From Dyella choica (GTDB lineage: Bacteria > Pseudomonadota > Gammaproteobacteria > Xanthomonadales > Rhodanobacteraceae): DNA of 64,000 nucleotides. The translations under genes and the position numbers were made by a program. The stretch covers positions 62,001 to 126,000 of the forward strand of contig NZ_RYYV01000012.1 of NCBI RefSeq assembly GCF_003977665.1, written 5' to 3'. The notes under the pieces were generated by a model. The model saw nothing but the letters and a program-made list of their open reading frames with translations, was not told the DNA's origin and did no database searches. Position 1 is the stretch's first letter. Each line of letters begins with the position of its first letter. Shown piece by piece: positions 18,225 to 26,442 of this stretch.

Positions 18225-18870
18225 ACTTGCCGGTGGCGCTTGGCAGCGGCTGCCTTTGGCAGACGCCGATGTGTATTACTCGCCGTGCTGGCTTGCTGCG
18301 GGGGAAGCGGACGAGCTGCTTGGGCACCTGCTCGACGAAGTTCCTTGGGAGCGCCATCGCCTACGGGTGTTCGGGCGCGAGGTCGACGCGCCGCGCCTGA
18401 GCTGCTGGATCGGCGATCCAGGCGCCATTTACGTGTACTCGCGCAGCCGTTTCGAGCCGAGGCCATGGACGCCGTCGCTGCTCAGCTTGCGCGCGCGAGT
18501 CGAGCTGGCTTGCGCTGCGCGCTTCAACAGCGTGCTGGCGAATCTGTACCGCAGCGGTCAGGATTCCATGGGCTGGCACAGCGACGACGAGCCTGAACTT
18601 GGCGCGCAACCGATCATTGCGTCGATCAGCCTCGGCGTGGAACGCCGTTTTCGTTTCCGCCGCCGGGTGCCGCCGGGAACAGGCACGGCACGACCTGTTG
18701 GCCTCACCCTGTCGCATGGCAGTCTGCTGTGCATGGCGGGTGATACCCAGCATCATTACCAGCATGATTTGCCCAAGAGCACAGGCACGTCCGGATCGCG
18801 CATAAATCTAACGTTTCGCATGATCAATTCGGCACACATGCCACCGATGACGCCCTGCAGCTTGGATTGA
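18214..18870 (+). CDS. AlkB-like 2-oxoglutarate/Fe(II) oxygenase
   Basis: A 218-residue protein from the ATG at 18214, which lies inside the last codons of the amidase gene. The iron and co-substrate ligands are present: [12 protein letters not shown] supplies the HxD pair, [10 protein letters not shown] the distal histidine, and RINLTFR the arginine that binds 2-oxoglutarate. [15 protein letters not shown] is the usual nucleotide-recognition lid. The family repairs N-alkylated bases by oxidative demethylation, most often 1-methyladenine and 3-methylcytosine; the short AlkB-B type (like human ALKBH2/3) is the closest pattern. It is coupled to an amidase with no evident shared pathway. No Ada-type regulator is nearby. 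Confidence 0.9.
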   Translation: MVGELAGGAWQRLPLADADVYYSPCWLAAGEADELLGHLLDEVPWERHRLRVFGREVDAPRLSCWIGDPGAIYVYSRSRFEPRPWTPSLLSLRARVELACAARFNSVLANLYRSGQDSMGWHSDDEPELGAQPIIASISLGVERRFRFRRRVPPGTGTARPVGLTLSHGSLLCMAGDTQHHYQHDLPKSTGTSGSRINLTFRMINSAHMPPMTPCSLD

Positions 18871-18929
18871 CCGGGAACGGTGGGGATAATGCGCGATCCT
18901 TCCCGTTCCCCAACCCGAGCAGGCCCGCA

Positions 18930-20030
18930 ATGACCCAGAAGACCGTACTCAACGCCCTCCATCGCGAACTCGGTGCGCGCATGGTCGATTTCGGCGGCTG
19001 GGACATGCCGATCAGCTACGGCTCGCAGATCGAAGAACATCACGTCGTGCGCCGCGATGCGGGCATGTTCGACGTCTCGCATATGACGGTAGTCGATCTG
19101 CACGGCGCACGCGCGCGGGAGTTTCTGCGCCACCTCCTGGCCAACAGCGTCGACAAGCTGAAAGTGCAGGGCAAGGCGCTGTATAGCTGCATGCTCAACG
19201 AACAGGGCGGGGTCATCGACGACCTGATTGTTTATCTGTTGGGTGACGAGCACTTCCGCCTGGTCGTCAACGCCGCCACGCGCGAAAAGGATCTGGCCTG
19301 GATCGAACGGCAGGCCAAGGCGTTCGACGTGGCGGCCAAAGAGCGCCCCGAATTCGCGATGATCGCCGTGCAAGGCCCGCATGCACGCGCCAAAGTGATC
19401 GGTCTGCTGCATGAGGTGGACCGTCCGCGCATCGAAAAGCTCGGCCGCTTTGCCGCTGCCGCTGCGCAGGGGCCGCACGGCATGCCGCTGTTCATCGCGC
19501 GCACCGGATACACCGGCGAGGATGGTTTCGAGATCATCCTGCCGGAAGAGCACGCGGTCGCGCTGTGGAAGGAGCTCGCCACGGCAGGCGTCGCCGCGTG
19601 CGGACTGGGTGCGCGCGACACCTTGCGCCTTGAAGCGGGCATGAATCTTTACGGCCAGGACATGGACGAAAACGTCACCCCATGGGAAGCGGGCCTGGCC
19701 TGGACCATTGCACTGGACGCGGGCCGCGACTTCATCGGCCGCAAGGCGCTCGAGGCGCAGCAGGCCGCCGGCGTGCCGCGCACCATGGTCGGCCTGGTGC
19801 TGGACGAAAAAGGCGTGCTGCGCCATGGTCAGAAAGTGCTGACGCCGCAAGGTGAGGGTGAAATCCTTTCCGGCAGTTTCGCGCCCAGCTTGAACAAGTC
19901 GGTGGCGTTCGCGCGCGTTCCTGCGGGGGCCACCGAGCAACTGCGAGTGGACATCCGCGGCCGCGAAGTGCCGGTCCGGCTGGTGAAGTTTCCATTCGTG
20001 CGCGACGGCAAGGCCTGCGAAGGCATCTGA
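18930..20030 (+). CDS. gcvT: Glycine cleavage system T protein (aminomethyltransferase)
   Basis: Transfers the methylene group from the aminomethyl-lipoyl H protein to tetrahydrofolate, releasing ammonia. The ATG at 18930 gives [20 protein letters not shown], and the 366-residue length is normal. Family motifs include [63 protein letters not shown] and [12 protein letters not shown]. The lipoyl carrier gcvH follows 89 bases downstream on the same strand. The P protein gene is not in the window. No glycine riboswitch was recognised upstream: the 59 bases after the AlkB-like gene are too short for one. Confidence 0.97.
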   Translation: MTQKTVLNALHRELGARMVDFGGWDMPISYGSQIEEHHVVRRDAGMFDVSHMTVVDLHGARAREFLRHLLANSVDKLKVQGKALYSCMLNEQGGVIDDLIVYLLGDEHFRLVVNAATREKDLAWIERQAKAFDVAAKERPEFAMIAVQGPHARAKVIGLLHEVDRPRIEKLGRFAAAAAQGPHGMPLFIARTGYTGEDGFEIILPEEHAVALWKELATAGVAACGLGARDTLRLEAGMNLYGQDMDENVTPWEAGLAWTIALDAGRDFIGRKALEAQQAAGVPRTMVGLVLDEKGVLRHGQKVLTPQGEGEILSGSFAPSLNKSVAFARVPAGATEQLRVDIRGREVPVRLVKFPFVRDGKACEGI

Positions 20031-20119
20031 GCGCCGGTGCGGGAGTGTCCCATTCCCGCATCGTCAGCAGTTAGAATCCGCAATTCAATCCTCACCGAAA
20101 TCAATCACTGGACCCGACC

Positions 20120-20521
20120 ATGAGCGCGAGCGAGATTCCCGGCGATCTGAAATTCCTCAAATCCCACGAGTGGGCCCGTGTCGAAGACAAGGGGTTGGTC
20201 CGCGTGGGCATTTCCGACCATGCACAGGAGCAGTTGGGCGACCTGGTCTACGTCGAGCTGCCCGAAGTCGGCGCCCAGGTGCAGGCGGGCAACGGTGCGG
20301 CCACGGTGGAGTCGGTCAAGGCCGCTTCCGACATCTACTCGCCGGTGTCCGGCGAGATCGTCGAAGTGAACGAGAGCCTCGCCGACAAGCCCGAGACGAT
20401 CAATGAAGATGCCTACGGCGAGGGCTGGCTGTTTGTGGTCAAGCCCAGTGATCGCGGCGAGCTGGACGAACTGCTCGACGCGGATGCCTACGCCGAACTG
20501 ATCGAGAACGAAGATCACTGA
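20120..20521 (+). CDS. gcvH: Glycine cleavage system H protein
   Basis: A 133-residue lipoyl carrier that shuttles the aminomethyl group between the P, T and L proteins. The lipoylated lysine lies in [19 protein letters not shown], and the N-terminal [20 protein letters not shown] plus [20 protein letters not shown] are standard. The acidic C-terminus (ELIENEDH) is normal. It is followed within 20 bases by a strong hairpin that should end the gcvT-gcvH transcript. Confidence 0.97.
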   Translation: MSASEIPGDLKFLKSHEWARVEDKGLVRVGISDHAQEQLGDLVYVELPEVGAQVQAGNGAATVESVKAASDIYSPVSGEIVEVNESLADKPETINEDAYGEGWLFVVKPSDRGELDELLDADAYAELIENEDH

Positions 20522-20540
20522 CGGCGCGATCGTCTGATCG

Positions 20541-20568
20541 GAGAACGGCCGCCTCGGCGGCCGTTCTC
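20541..20568 (+). terminator. Hairpin terminator after gcvH
   Basis: GAGAACGGCCGCC pairs perfectly with GGCGGCCGTTCTC, leaving a 2-base turn (effectively a 12-bp stem with a 4-base loop). There is no long T-run, only TTCTCATGTTC, but position and stability fit termination of gcvTH. Confidence 0.6.
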
Positions 20569-21044
20569 ATGTTCAAGGCATTACATGACGCAGGCGTGCG
20601 GCGCGACGGCTGCGCGGCGTGAAGAAAACGCATGGCGGACACCGTGACGGAGCATGGCGATCGTCCATCGCTTGCGTGTCCGGTCCGTCGCGGCGGAGCG
20701 CCTCGAGGGTGCTCAAGCGGTCTTCGGACCGTTTTCAGCACCGGCTCGAGCACCTCCCGGTCTAAATTTGTTCATGCTCCCGGATTGCCCGTTCGGGCAG
20801 TTGGAGTGGCGCGGCACGCCGCATGACTGCATGGCTCGCAACGGCGCCATGTGCGTATCATCGCGGATGAGAAAAATCACGTTTTTAAGCTTGTTTTTGG
20901 CCTTTTTCTAAAATCGCGCGAGGCGAATTCTTTGAATGTCTGGATGGCTGCATGCATTGCATTGAGTCATCGAAATACCGTTCTCCCGAGCGTGCCGAGG
21001 TCCGGTCGCCGGGGCGAAGGGATTGATTTCATGGCAAAAATCAA
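20569..21044. other. Intergenic region between gcvH and the MetJ-H1 gene
   Basis: No gene is convincing here. The stretch contains a hairpin CGGACAC/GTGTCCG at about 20636-20682 and, at 20702-20750, a nested hairpin described separately. AT-rich sequence at about 20870-20935 may hold a promoter. A small RNA is possible but I see no match to a known class. Confidence 0.35.
20702..20750 (+). other. Nested 49-nt hairpin with a UUCG tetraloop
   Basis: Three stacked stems share one axis: CTCGAG/CTCGAG outside, GGTGCT/AGCACC in the middle, and CGGTC/GACCG closing a TTCG loop at 20723-20726. Small internal loops separate them. The symmetry and the very stable tetraloop point to an RNA structure, either a terminator (TTTTC follows the inner stem only) or part of a non-coding RNA. 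Confidence 0.45.
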
Positions 21045-21073
21045 TTGACAGTTGAAATGTTCGGGAATAGCTT
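21045..21073 (+). promoter_or_regulatory. Sigma-70-type promoter of the MetJ-H1 gene
   Basis: A perfect -35 TTGACA (21045-21050) is separated by 17 bases from TAGCTT (21068-21073). Transcription would start near 21080, giving a leader of about 20 bases with GGGGAA ahead of the ATG at 21101. I see no tandem AGACGTCT-like met boxes over this promoter. Confidence 0.6.
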
Positions 21074-21100
21074 TCGCACCATAAACGGGGAACGTTTCCA

Positions 21101-21637
21101 ATGGTGGCATCGAAATACATCCAACCCTACGTAGAACATGGCGCAAAAGCCGACGCGGTGAGAAAGATCACTGTTTCGATACCAATGCATGTATTGCGAC
21201 TGCTGTCGGACCTGCGCACGTACCGGCAGGTCAACAATCTGAGGCACGCCACCAACAGCGATCTGCTGGTTGAGGCGTTCCTCCACGCTTTTACTGGGCA
21301 ACCACTGCCAACTGATGAGGAGCTAAGACGTATTATGGCCACTGCCAAGAAAACCGCACGTAAGTCGGCGAAGAAAGCCGCCAAGAAGACCACTCGTAAA
21401 GCTGCAGCCAAGCGGCCGGTCGCCAAGAAGGCCACCGCCAAGAAGCGCACCGTGCGCAAGACCGCCAAGAAGGCGGGTGCCAAGCGCGTAGGCGCGAAGA
21501 AAGCCACCGCCAAGCGCGTTGGCGCCAAGAAGGCCGCCAAGAAGGCGACCCGTAAGCGCACCGCCAAGAAGGCAGCCGCTGCCAAAGTCGTGAAGGCCAC
21601 CAGGGCCTCCAAGGCCCCCAAGGCCAGCAAGAAGTAA
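21101..21637 (+). CDS. MetJ-like ribbon-helix-helix domain fused to a histone-H1-like Lys/Ala-rich tail
   Basis: A 178-residue two-part protein. Residues 1-78 align almost without gaps to the E. coli methionine repressor Met[56 protein letters not shown] and [10 protein letters not shown]. The DNA-reading strand (RKITVSIP, with the Lys and Thr that contact met boxes in E. coli) is kept. Where MetJ has its final acidic helices, this protein instead has about 100 residues of AKK/TAKK/RKT repeats (residues 79-178), like AlgP and Hc1-type nucleoid proteins. An in-frame ATG at 21335 begins the tail with [18 protein letters not shown], itself the usual start of a free H1-like protein; GAGGAG lies 12 bases upstream, so a second product is possible. 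It has its own promoter and two terminator hairpins. It may be a global, DNA-coating version of a methionine regulator, or a nucleoid protein using a MetJ dimer for anchoring; both are inference. Confidence 0.88.
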   Translation: MVASKYIQPYVEHGAKADAVRKITVSIPMHVLRLLSDLRTYRQVNNLRHATNSDLLVEAFLHAFTGQPLPTDEELRRIMATAKKTARKSAKKAAKKTTRKAAAKRPVAKKATAKKRTVRKTAKKAGAKRVGAKKATAKRVGAKKAAKKATRKRTAKKAAAAKVVKATRASKAPKASKK

Positions 21638-21668
21638 GCACAACAACTAGACGTTTCACTCGATTTGT

Positions 21669-21694
21669 CTCCCTGCGGTGCCCAGCGCAGGGAG
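21669..21694 (+). terminator. First hairpin after the MetJ-H1 gene
   Basis: A 9-bp stem CTCCCTGCG/CGCAGGGAG with an 8-base loop lies 32 bases past the stop codon. There is no T-run after it. Confidence 0.4.
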
Positions 21695-21711
21695 GTAGTT
21701 CGAAAGCGTTT

Positions 21712-21734
21712 CGTCCCGGCCTCGTGCCGGGACG
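21712..21734 (+). terminator. Second hairpin after the MetJ-H1 gene
   Basis: A 9-bp stem CGTCCCGGC/GCCGGGACG with a 5-base loop is followed by CTTCATTTCC, the better terminator of the tandem pair. The remaining 220 bases to the TonB-family gene hold no recognisable gene. Confidence 0.55.
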
Positions 21735-21958
21735 CTTCATTTCCGGGGATTGGAAATGAAAATAGGTACGAAGAATCTTCATCGTACTAGGGCGTCCGCG
21801 CTGGCCGGGGCTCGACTGACTTCCTTCGCAGCCCATTTGCGGTACCACTCCAATCGCGCTACCTTTGGTTCATCCGCGCCGCGGCGAACCTGGGGCGCTG
21901 CACCTGGATAACAGGGGGGAAGCGCGGGTATCTAATGCCACCGCAGTTGTGAAAATTC

Positions 21959-23017
21959 ATGGATACCCGAAACATTCGTCATACGCGCTCGCTTGCGCGC
22001 GGGGCCATCAAGCCCGTCATCATTGCTGTACTTGCCGTCGTGGCAGGTCTGGCGGTCGTGTCCTGGTTCCTCATCATCAAGCCTCACGAAGACTTGCTGA
22101 CTGCGGACACGGGCGGCCATCCGTCCACGCCGGTCAACCTTAACCAGCAACAGGCCGCGGCGCCGCCAGTGAACGTGGATGCGCTGAGCATCGACGCGCT
22201 GCTGTCCGAGGCGCGCAAGGCGATGAACCAGCAGCGCGTGATCGCACCATCCGGCAACAACGCCTTCGAGTTCTACCTCAAGGTGCTGCAGAAGCAGCCC
22301 GGCAACCAGGTAGCGGCCGATGCCTTGCGTGAAACTTTTCCGTTTGCGGCCAGCAACGTCGAGCAGGTCATCAACCAGCGCCAGTTCGAAGAAGCGGACC
22401 GCGAAATCACCTTGTTGGCCAAGGTGGATCCCACCAACTACACGCTGACCATTCTGCGCTCCAAGCTGGACGCCCAGCGCAAGACGCTCGACCAGGAGCA
22501 GCAGAAACAGCTCGACCAGCAGCACCAGGCCGAACTGGCGGCGCAGAAAGCGGCGACTGACAAGGCCGCGGCGGACAAGCTGCTTGCCGACAAGGCTGTG
22601 GCGGACAAGGCCGCACAGCAGCAGGCCGCGCTGGCCACACAGCAGCAAAAGCTCAAGGCAGACGAAGCCAGGACGCCTTCGGCAGCCGCTGCAAACAACC
22701 AGGTGGCCGGCGCTGTCGGCTCGGCTGGCGGCGGCGAAACGCGCGATGCCATTCCGGTTTCCACCATCCGGCCGCATTATCCCGCTACGGCGCTGCGCAA
22801 CAACCAGGAAGGCTGGGTGGATGTGCAATACACCGTCAACGTGGATGGCAGCGTAAGCAACATTTCCGTGATCGGCGCCGAACCGCGGCATGTATTCGAC
22901 AACGCTGCCGTCGATGCGTTGCGCCGCGCCAAGTTCTCGCCGGCGATGCGCGACGGCACGGCCGCCGCTTCGCAGCAGCAGAAGCGGATCGAGTTCAAGC
23001 TCAGTTCCACGCAGTAG
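21959..23017 (+). CDS. TonB-family energy-transducer-like protein with a coiled-coil domain
   Basis: A 352-residue protein with one N-terminal membrane anchor at about residues 18-40 (IKPVIIAVLAVVAGLAVVSW). A periplasmic segment with a tetratricopeptide-like pattern follows (about 65-165), then a long Gln/Lys/Ala coiled coil (about 168-232; repeated DKAAADK-type units). The TonB C-terminal domain occupies about 258-350, with STIRPHYPATALRNNQEGWV and VDALRRAKFSPAMRDG. The YP motif and the final beta-strand are intact. There is no exbB or exbD nearby, so it may use a remote motor or act as a structural TonB-domain protein spanning the periplasm. A hairpin terminator follows. Confidence 0.82.
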   Translation: MDTRNIRHTRSLARGAIKPVIIAVLAVVAGLAVVSWFLIIKPHEDLLTADTGGHPSTPVNLNQQQAAAPPVNVDALSIDALLSEARKAMNQQRVIAPSGNNAFEFYLKVLQKQPGNQVAADALRETFPFAASNVEQVINQRQFEEADREITLLAKVDPTNYTLTILRSKLDAQRKTLDQEQQKQLDQQHQAELAAQKAATDKAAADKLLADKAVADKAAQQQAALATQQQKLKADEARTPSAAAANNQVAGAVGSAGGGETRDAIPVSTIRPHYPATALRNNQEGWVDVQYTVNVDGSVSNISVIGAEPRHVFDNAAVDALRRAKFSPAMRDGTAAASQQQKRIEFKLSSTQ

Positions 23018-23026
23018 CGCTTCGCG

Positions 23027-23051
23027 ACCCTCTCCTCTGCGGGGAGAGGGT
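23027..23051 (+). terminator. Hairpin terminator after the TonB-family gene
   Basis: ACCCTCTCC pairs with GGAGAGGGT around a 7-base loop, 10 bases past the stop codon. Confidence 0.5.
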
Positions 23052-23068
23052 TAGCCCAGGCGCGAACC

Positions 23069-23141
23069 GTAGGCTGGGATGACAATCCCAGCATGGCCAT
23101 CTAGTCAGCATCATGAGGCTGGGATTCGCATCCCAGCCTAC
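23069..23141. repeat. Paired REP element, GTAG type (copy 1)
   Basis: Two hairpins face each other. The left one is GTAG followed by GCTGGGAT-gaca-ATCCCAGC; the right one is GCTGGGAT-tcgc-ATCCCAGC followed by CTAC. The GTAG tetranucleotide next to a short stem is the mark of REP sequences moved by REP-associated tyrosine transposases, like the SMAG repeats of Stenotrophomonas. It separates two convergent genes. A second copy lies at 31446-31519. Confidence 0.85.
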
Positions 23142-23168
23142 GCCCTCCAGGCTACGGAATCGGTTGCC

Positions 23169-24485
23169 TCAGCGGTGACGACGGGACTTATGCCGCGCTT
23201 TCATCGGCGCCACCGGGGTCGCCGGTGGATCGCTTTCCACGCCGGCCCAATCCACGTGCGGCAAGCCCAGCATCGCGTCGAACACCATCGGCATCAGGTC
23301 AGTACCCACCGAGCCCGTCGAGTTCCACATCGATACCATGCCGACGCGGTATTTCGGAAAGAACGCGATCATCGTGCGATAACCTTCCACGGCGCCGCCA
23401 TGGAAGACCATCGTTTCGCCTGCATAGGTGAATACGCGCCAGCCCAATGCGTAACTCGCTGTAGTCACGCGGGCGCGGCGCCATGGCGTGTTGTGCATTT
23501 CGGTCGGCGTGGGCACCCCGGGCGCGTGCAGTTCGTCCAGCAGGGCTTGTGGCAGAACGTCAGGCCTTCCGCCCATCTGCGCGATCAGCCATTGCTCCAT
23601 GTCGCGCAGGCTTGCGTTGACCCCGGCGGCGGGAGCCACGCGGTAATAGGCTTCCTTCGGATCGAACGATTCCCAGTTGTGCGCGCCACGCGGGCGGTGC
23701 GGACGCGCCCAGCTCTTGCTGCCTTCCAGCGCCTCGCGGCCGTAGCTGGCAGTGGTCATGCCCAGCGGGAAGAACAGGCGTTTGTCGACCTGGTGATAGA
23801 AGAAGTCGCCGGTCTCCGCATAGATCAAGTCGCCGATCAGGCTGAAGGCCACGTTCTGGTAGCCATAGCACTGGCCCACACTGCAGGTCAGCGTCACTTC
23901 GTCAAGCTTGCGCACCAATTCCTCATAGGGAACATTGTCTTCCAGCATCTGATCGTAGGTGTTGTGCGGCAGCCCCAGCCGTTGTCCGAGAATGTCGCGC
24001 ACCGTGACCTGGCTGGAAGCTTGCGCATCCTTCAACTGGAAGAATGGCACTGCGTCGGCTAGCTTGGTATCCCAGGTGAAGCGACCATCCTCGATCAGCA
24101 GGCCGGTGATCGCCGTGGCGAACGCCTTGGAAAGCGACGCCAGACGGAACACGGTGGTGGGGGTGACAGGTTCCTGCGTGGCGACATCCGCGTAGCCGAT
24201 GGTGCGCTCAAGATCCACCTTGTTGTCCACTACTACCGCCGTGGCGAGACCGGCCACCTCGTTTCGTTGCGCGACGACGTCCAACCAGTGCGAATACGCC
24301 TCCAGCGCTGCCTTGATGCGTTCGGGCGGAAGGGCGGCATTGACGTCGGCGGCATCGTGGCGCGCCTGGCGAATGTCGGTTGCCGACGGCGTATCGGTGG
24401 ATGCCTTCGCGGCCGTAACAGGCAGCCAGGACGCGGCGGCGCCGAGCAGGCTGGCGATCAGCAAAGGAAGCTTACGGAACTGCAT
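23169..24485 (-). CDS. Exported beta-lactamase-fold serine hydrolase (class C/PBP-like)
   Basis: A 438-residue protein from the ATG at 24485, which gives a signal peptide (MQFRKLPLLIASLLGAAASW, then a small-residue cleavage region near AKA). The three active-site boxes of the penicillin-recognising serine hydrolases are present: SLSKAF (S-x-x-K), YQN (Y-x-N) and FHGGAV in the place of KTG, as in esterases and D-aminopeptidase-type members. The substitution of HGG argues for an esterase, peptidase or carboxypeptidase rather than a true beta-lactamase. It has a basic, histidine-rich C-terminus (KARHKSRRHR). It stands alone, convergent with the TonB-family gene, and 196 bases follow the end of the GMC oxidoreductase gene. 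Confidence 0.85.
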   Translation of the reverse strand: MQFRKLPLLIASLLGAAASWLPVTAAKASTDTPSATDIRQARHDAADVNAALPPERIKAALEAYSHWLDVVAQRNEVAGLATAVVVDNKVDLERTIGYADVATQEPVTPTTVFRLASLSKAFATAITGLLIEDGRFTWDTKLADAVPFFQLKDAQASSQVTVRDILGQRLGLPHNTYDQMLEDNVPYEELVRKLDEVTLTCSVGQCYGYQNVAFSLIGDLIYAETGDFFYHQVDKRLFFPLGMTTASYGREALEGSKSWARPHRPRGAHNWESFDPKEAYYRVAPAAGVNASLRDMEQWLIAQMGGRPDVLPQALLDELHAPGVPTPTEMHNTPWRRARVTTASYALGWRVFTYAGETMVFHGGAVEGYRTMIAFFPKYRVGMVSMWNSTGSVGTDLMPMVFDAMLGLPHVDWAGVESDPPATPVAPMKARHKSRRHR

Positions 24486-24681
24486 GCTACTCCGCTTCTT
24501 ACGGGCGTGATGTCGCGCCCTTATGCATGGGCTGGTGGAGTCGTCCATGAGTGAGTGCCGGATTGTCCTGTACTTCGAACAGGGTCACAACGCCGTGACG
24601 CCGCAAACAGGCGTTTCTGCTGCACTGCATCGGAATCGCCATGAGCCCGATGCAGCGAGGAATGACTCGCCCCATGGTCCA

Positions 24682-26259
24682 TCACCCCAGCAGCAGAGCG
24701 GCCGCGCGTTCAGCGATCATGACGACCGCTGCGTTGGTGTTCCCGCTTGGCAAGGCTGGCATCACCGAGGCATCCACTACGCGCAAGCCCGCCATGCCGC
24801 GCACCCGCAGTTCGCTGTCCACCACGGCCTGATGGTTCGTTCCCATCCGGCAGCTGCCAACGGGGTGGTAAATGGTCTCGGCCTTGCGGCGGATGAAGGC
24901 CGCCCATTCCGCATCGCCGGTCGGCGCCGATGCCGGGAAAACCGGCTTGCCGCGATAGGGATCGAAGGCAGGTTGCGCAAGGAGGTCGCGGGAAAGCTTG
25001 GCTGCCTCGATCATGCGCGCAAGATCGTGTCCTTCCGGATCGCTGAGATAGCCCGCATGGATGGCGATCGGGGTCGACGGGTCGGCTGAACGCAAACGCA
25101 AGCTTCCGCGGCTGCGTGGATGCAGATAGCAGGCGTGGAGGGTGTAACCGTGGCCGGGCAGCCGGTGGCGGCCATGGTCATCCAGCAAGGCCGGCACGAA
25201 ATGGAACTGGATGTCGCAACGTGCATCAGTGGCCAGCCGGCTGCGTACAAAGCCGCCGGATTCGGCAATGTTGGAGCTACCGGGACCGTCGCGGTGGCGC
25301 AAATAGCGCCAACCTACGGCGACATCGTTGAGCTTGTCGTACGTGATGTCGCGTGTGCAGCCCACCAGCGTGCAGATATCCAGATGATCCTGCAGGTTTG
25401 CGCCGACGCCGGGCAAATCGATGACCGGTGTGATGCCGTGCGTACTCAGATGGCCGGCCGGTCCGATGCCTGACAGCATCAGCAATTGCGGTGAATTGAT
25501 CGCGCCAGCGGCCAGAATGATCTCGCCGGCGCGCACGACGCGCTGTCCGCCCGAACGTCGCAGCACCACGCCGGTCGCACGTTCCTGCTCGATCAGGATG
25601 CGTTCCACCAACGCATGCGTTTGCACGTGCAGATTCGAGCGTGTCTGCGCCGGACGCAGATAGGCCACCGCAGTGGAGCAGCGTACACCTTCGCGTTGGG
25701 TCACCTGATAGAAGCCGAAGCCGGCCTGGGCGGGACCGTTGAAGTCGGCATTGCGCCCGAAGCCCGCGCTGACGCCGGCTTCGATCAGCGTTGCGGAAAG
25801 CGCGTTGTGATGACGCAAATCCGATACGCAAAGCGGTCCGTTCGAGGCATGTAGCGGGCTCGCGCCACGCGAGTTGTTTTCGCTGAGCAGGAACCACGGC
25901 AGCACTTGCGGCCACGACCAGCGCGCATCGCCTGTGGCTTGTGCCCAGGCGTCGTAATCAGCCGCCACGCCGCGCACGTAGCACATCGCGTTGATCGAGC
26001 TGGAGCCGCCCAGCGTCTTGCCGCGCGGCCACCAAAGACGCCGCCCGAGCAAGCCGTGCTCGGGTTCGGTCGTGTAATTCCAGTTGAGCCGGCGGTTGTT
26101 CGCCAGGTGCGCAATGCCAGCAGGCATGTGGATGAAAGGGTGCCAATCGCGCCCGCCCGCCTCCAGCAGCAGCACGCGTCTGCCCGGTTGCGCGCTCAGG
26201 CGGTTGGCCAGCACGCAGCCGGCCGAGCCGGCACCGACGATCACATAGTCGTATTCCAC
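24682..26259 (-). CDS. GMC-family FAD oxidoreductase (choline/alcohol dehydrogenase type)
   Basis: A 525-residue flavoenzyme starting with GTG at 26259, with AGGGAGG 5 bases upstream. The FAD-binding N-terminus YDYVIVGAGSAGCVLANRL, the GMC signatures WPRGKTLGGSSSINAMCYVR and GAINSPQLLMLSGIGP, and the C-terminal active-site histidine region IYHPVGSCRMG and VVDASVMPALPSGNTNA are all intact. It lacks a signal peptide and membrane anchor. Such enzymes oxidise alcohols, polyethylene glycol or choline; betB and betI are absent here, so choline is not supported. It is divergent from the transporter gene across a 183-base gap filled almost completely by a composite hairpin repeat. Confidence 0.9.
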   Translation of the reverse strand: MEYDYVIVGAGSAGCVLANRLSAQPGRRVLLLEAGGRDWHPFIHMPAGIAHLANNRRLNWNYTTEPEHGLLGRRLWWPRGKTLGGSSSINAMCYVRGVAADYDAWAQATGDARWSWPQVLPWFLLSENNSRGASPLHASNGPLCVSDLRHHNALSATLIEAGVSAGFGRNADFNGPAQAGFGFYQVTQREGVRCSTAVAYLRPAQTRSNLHVQTHALVERILIEQERATGVVLRRSGGQRVVRAGEIILAAGAINSPQLLMLSGIGPAGHLSTHGITPVIDLPGVGANLQDHLDICTLVGCTRDITYDKLNDVAVGWRYLRHRDGPGSSNIAESGGFVRSRLATDARCDIQFHFVPALLDDHGRHRLPGHGYTLHACYLHPRSRGSLRLRSADPSTPIAIHAGYLSDPEGHDLARMIEAAKLSRDLLAQPAFDPYRGKPVFPASAPTGDAEWAAFIRRKAETIYHPVGSCRMGTNHQAVVDSELRVRGMAGLRVVDASVMPALPSGNTNAAVVMIAERAAALLLG

Positions 26260-26270
26260 GCCGCCCTCCC

Positions 26271-26430
26271 TTAGGGAAGCTCGGATTTATTCAGAGCTTA
26301 CGCGGTGCAAGGATGCACCGCCCACGAAGCAAGCACGTAAGTGTTTGATTCGTGGTAGCCGCGTGCGAACATGCGCCGCGCGCGACGCGTCTGAAAAAAT
26401 CCAGGACGGATTTTTTCAGACCATCCTTAG
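26271..26430. repeat. Composite multi-hairpin repeat, copy A
   Basis: Five hairpins in series: AAGCTC/GAGCTT (26277-26299); GCGGTGCA/TGCACCGC (26302-26321); CCACGAA/TTCGTGG with inner CAAGCAC/GTGTTTG (26322-26355); CGCGT/ACGCG enclosing the core CGAACATGCGCCG (26360-26389); and a 14-bp stem GTCTGAAAAAATCC/GGATTTTTTCAGAC (26389-26421). The linker GTAG stands at 26355-26358 and CATCC at 26422-26426. The 10-mer TTAGGGAAGC occurs directly repeated at both ends (26271-26280 and 26427-26436), like a target duplication. It fills the divergent promoter region between the GMC and transporter genes. See the finding on this family. Confidence 0.8.
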
Positions 26431-26442
26431 GGAAGCGAACCG

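Noticed and set aside
21335-21637. CRISPR or tandem DNA repeat in the Lys/Ala tail
   Set aside because: The repetition comes from the protein pattern; unit length and spacing are irregular and there are no spacers.
21646-21658. AGACGTTT after the MetJ-H1 gene as a met box
   Set aside because: MetJ needs tandem boxes; this is a single seven-of-eight match downstream of the gene, and such matches occur by chance elsewhere in the window.
23169-24485. Calling the serine hydrolase an antibiotic-resistance beta-lactamase
   Set aside because: HGG replaces the KTG box, as in esterase and peptidase members, and there is no ampR-like regulator beside it.
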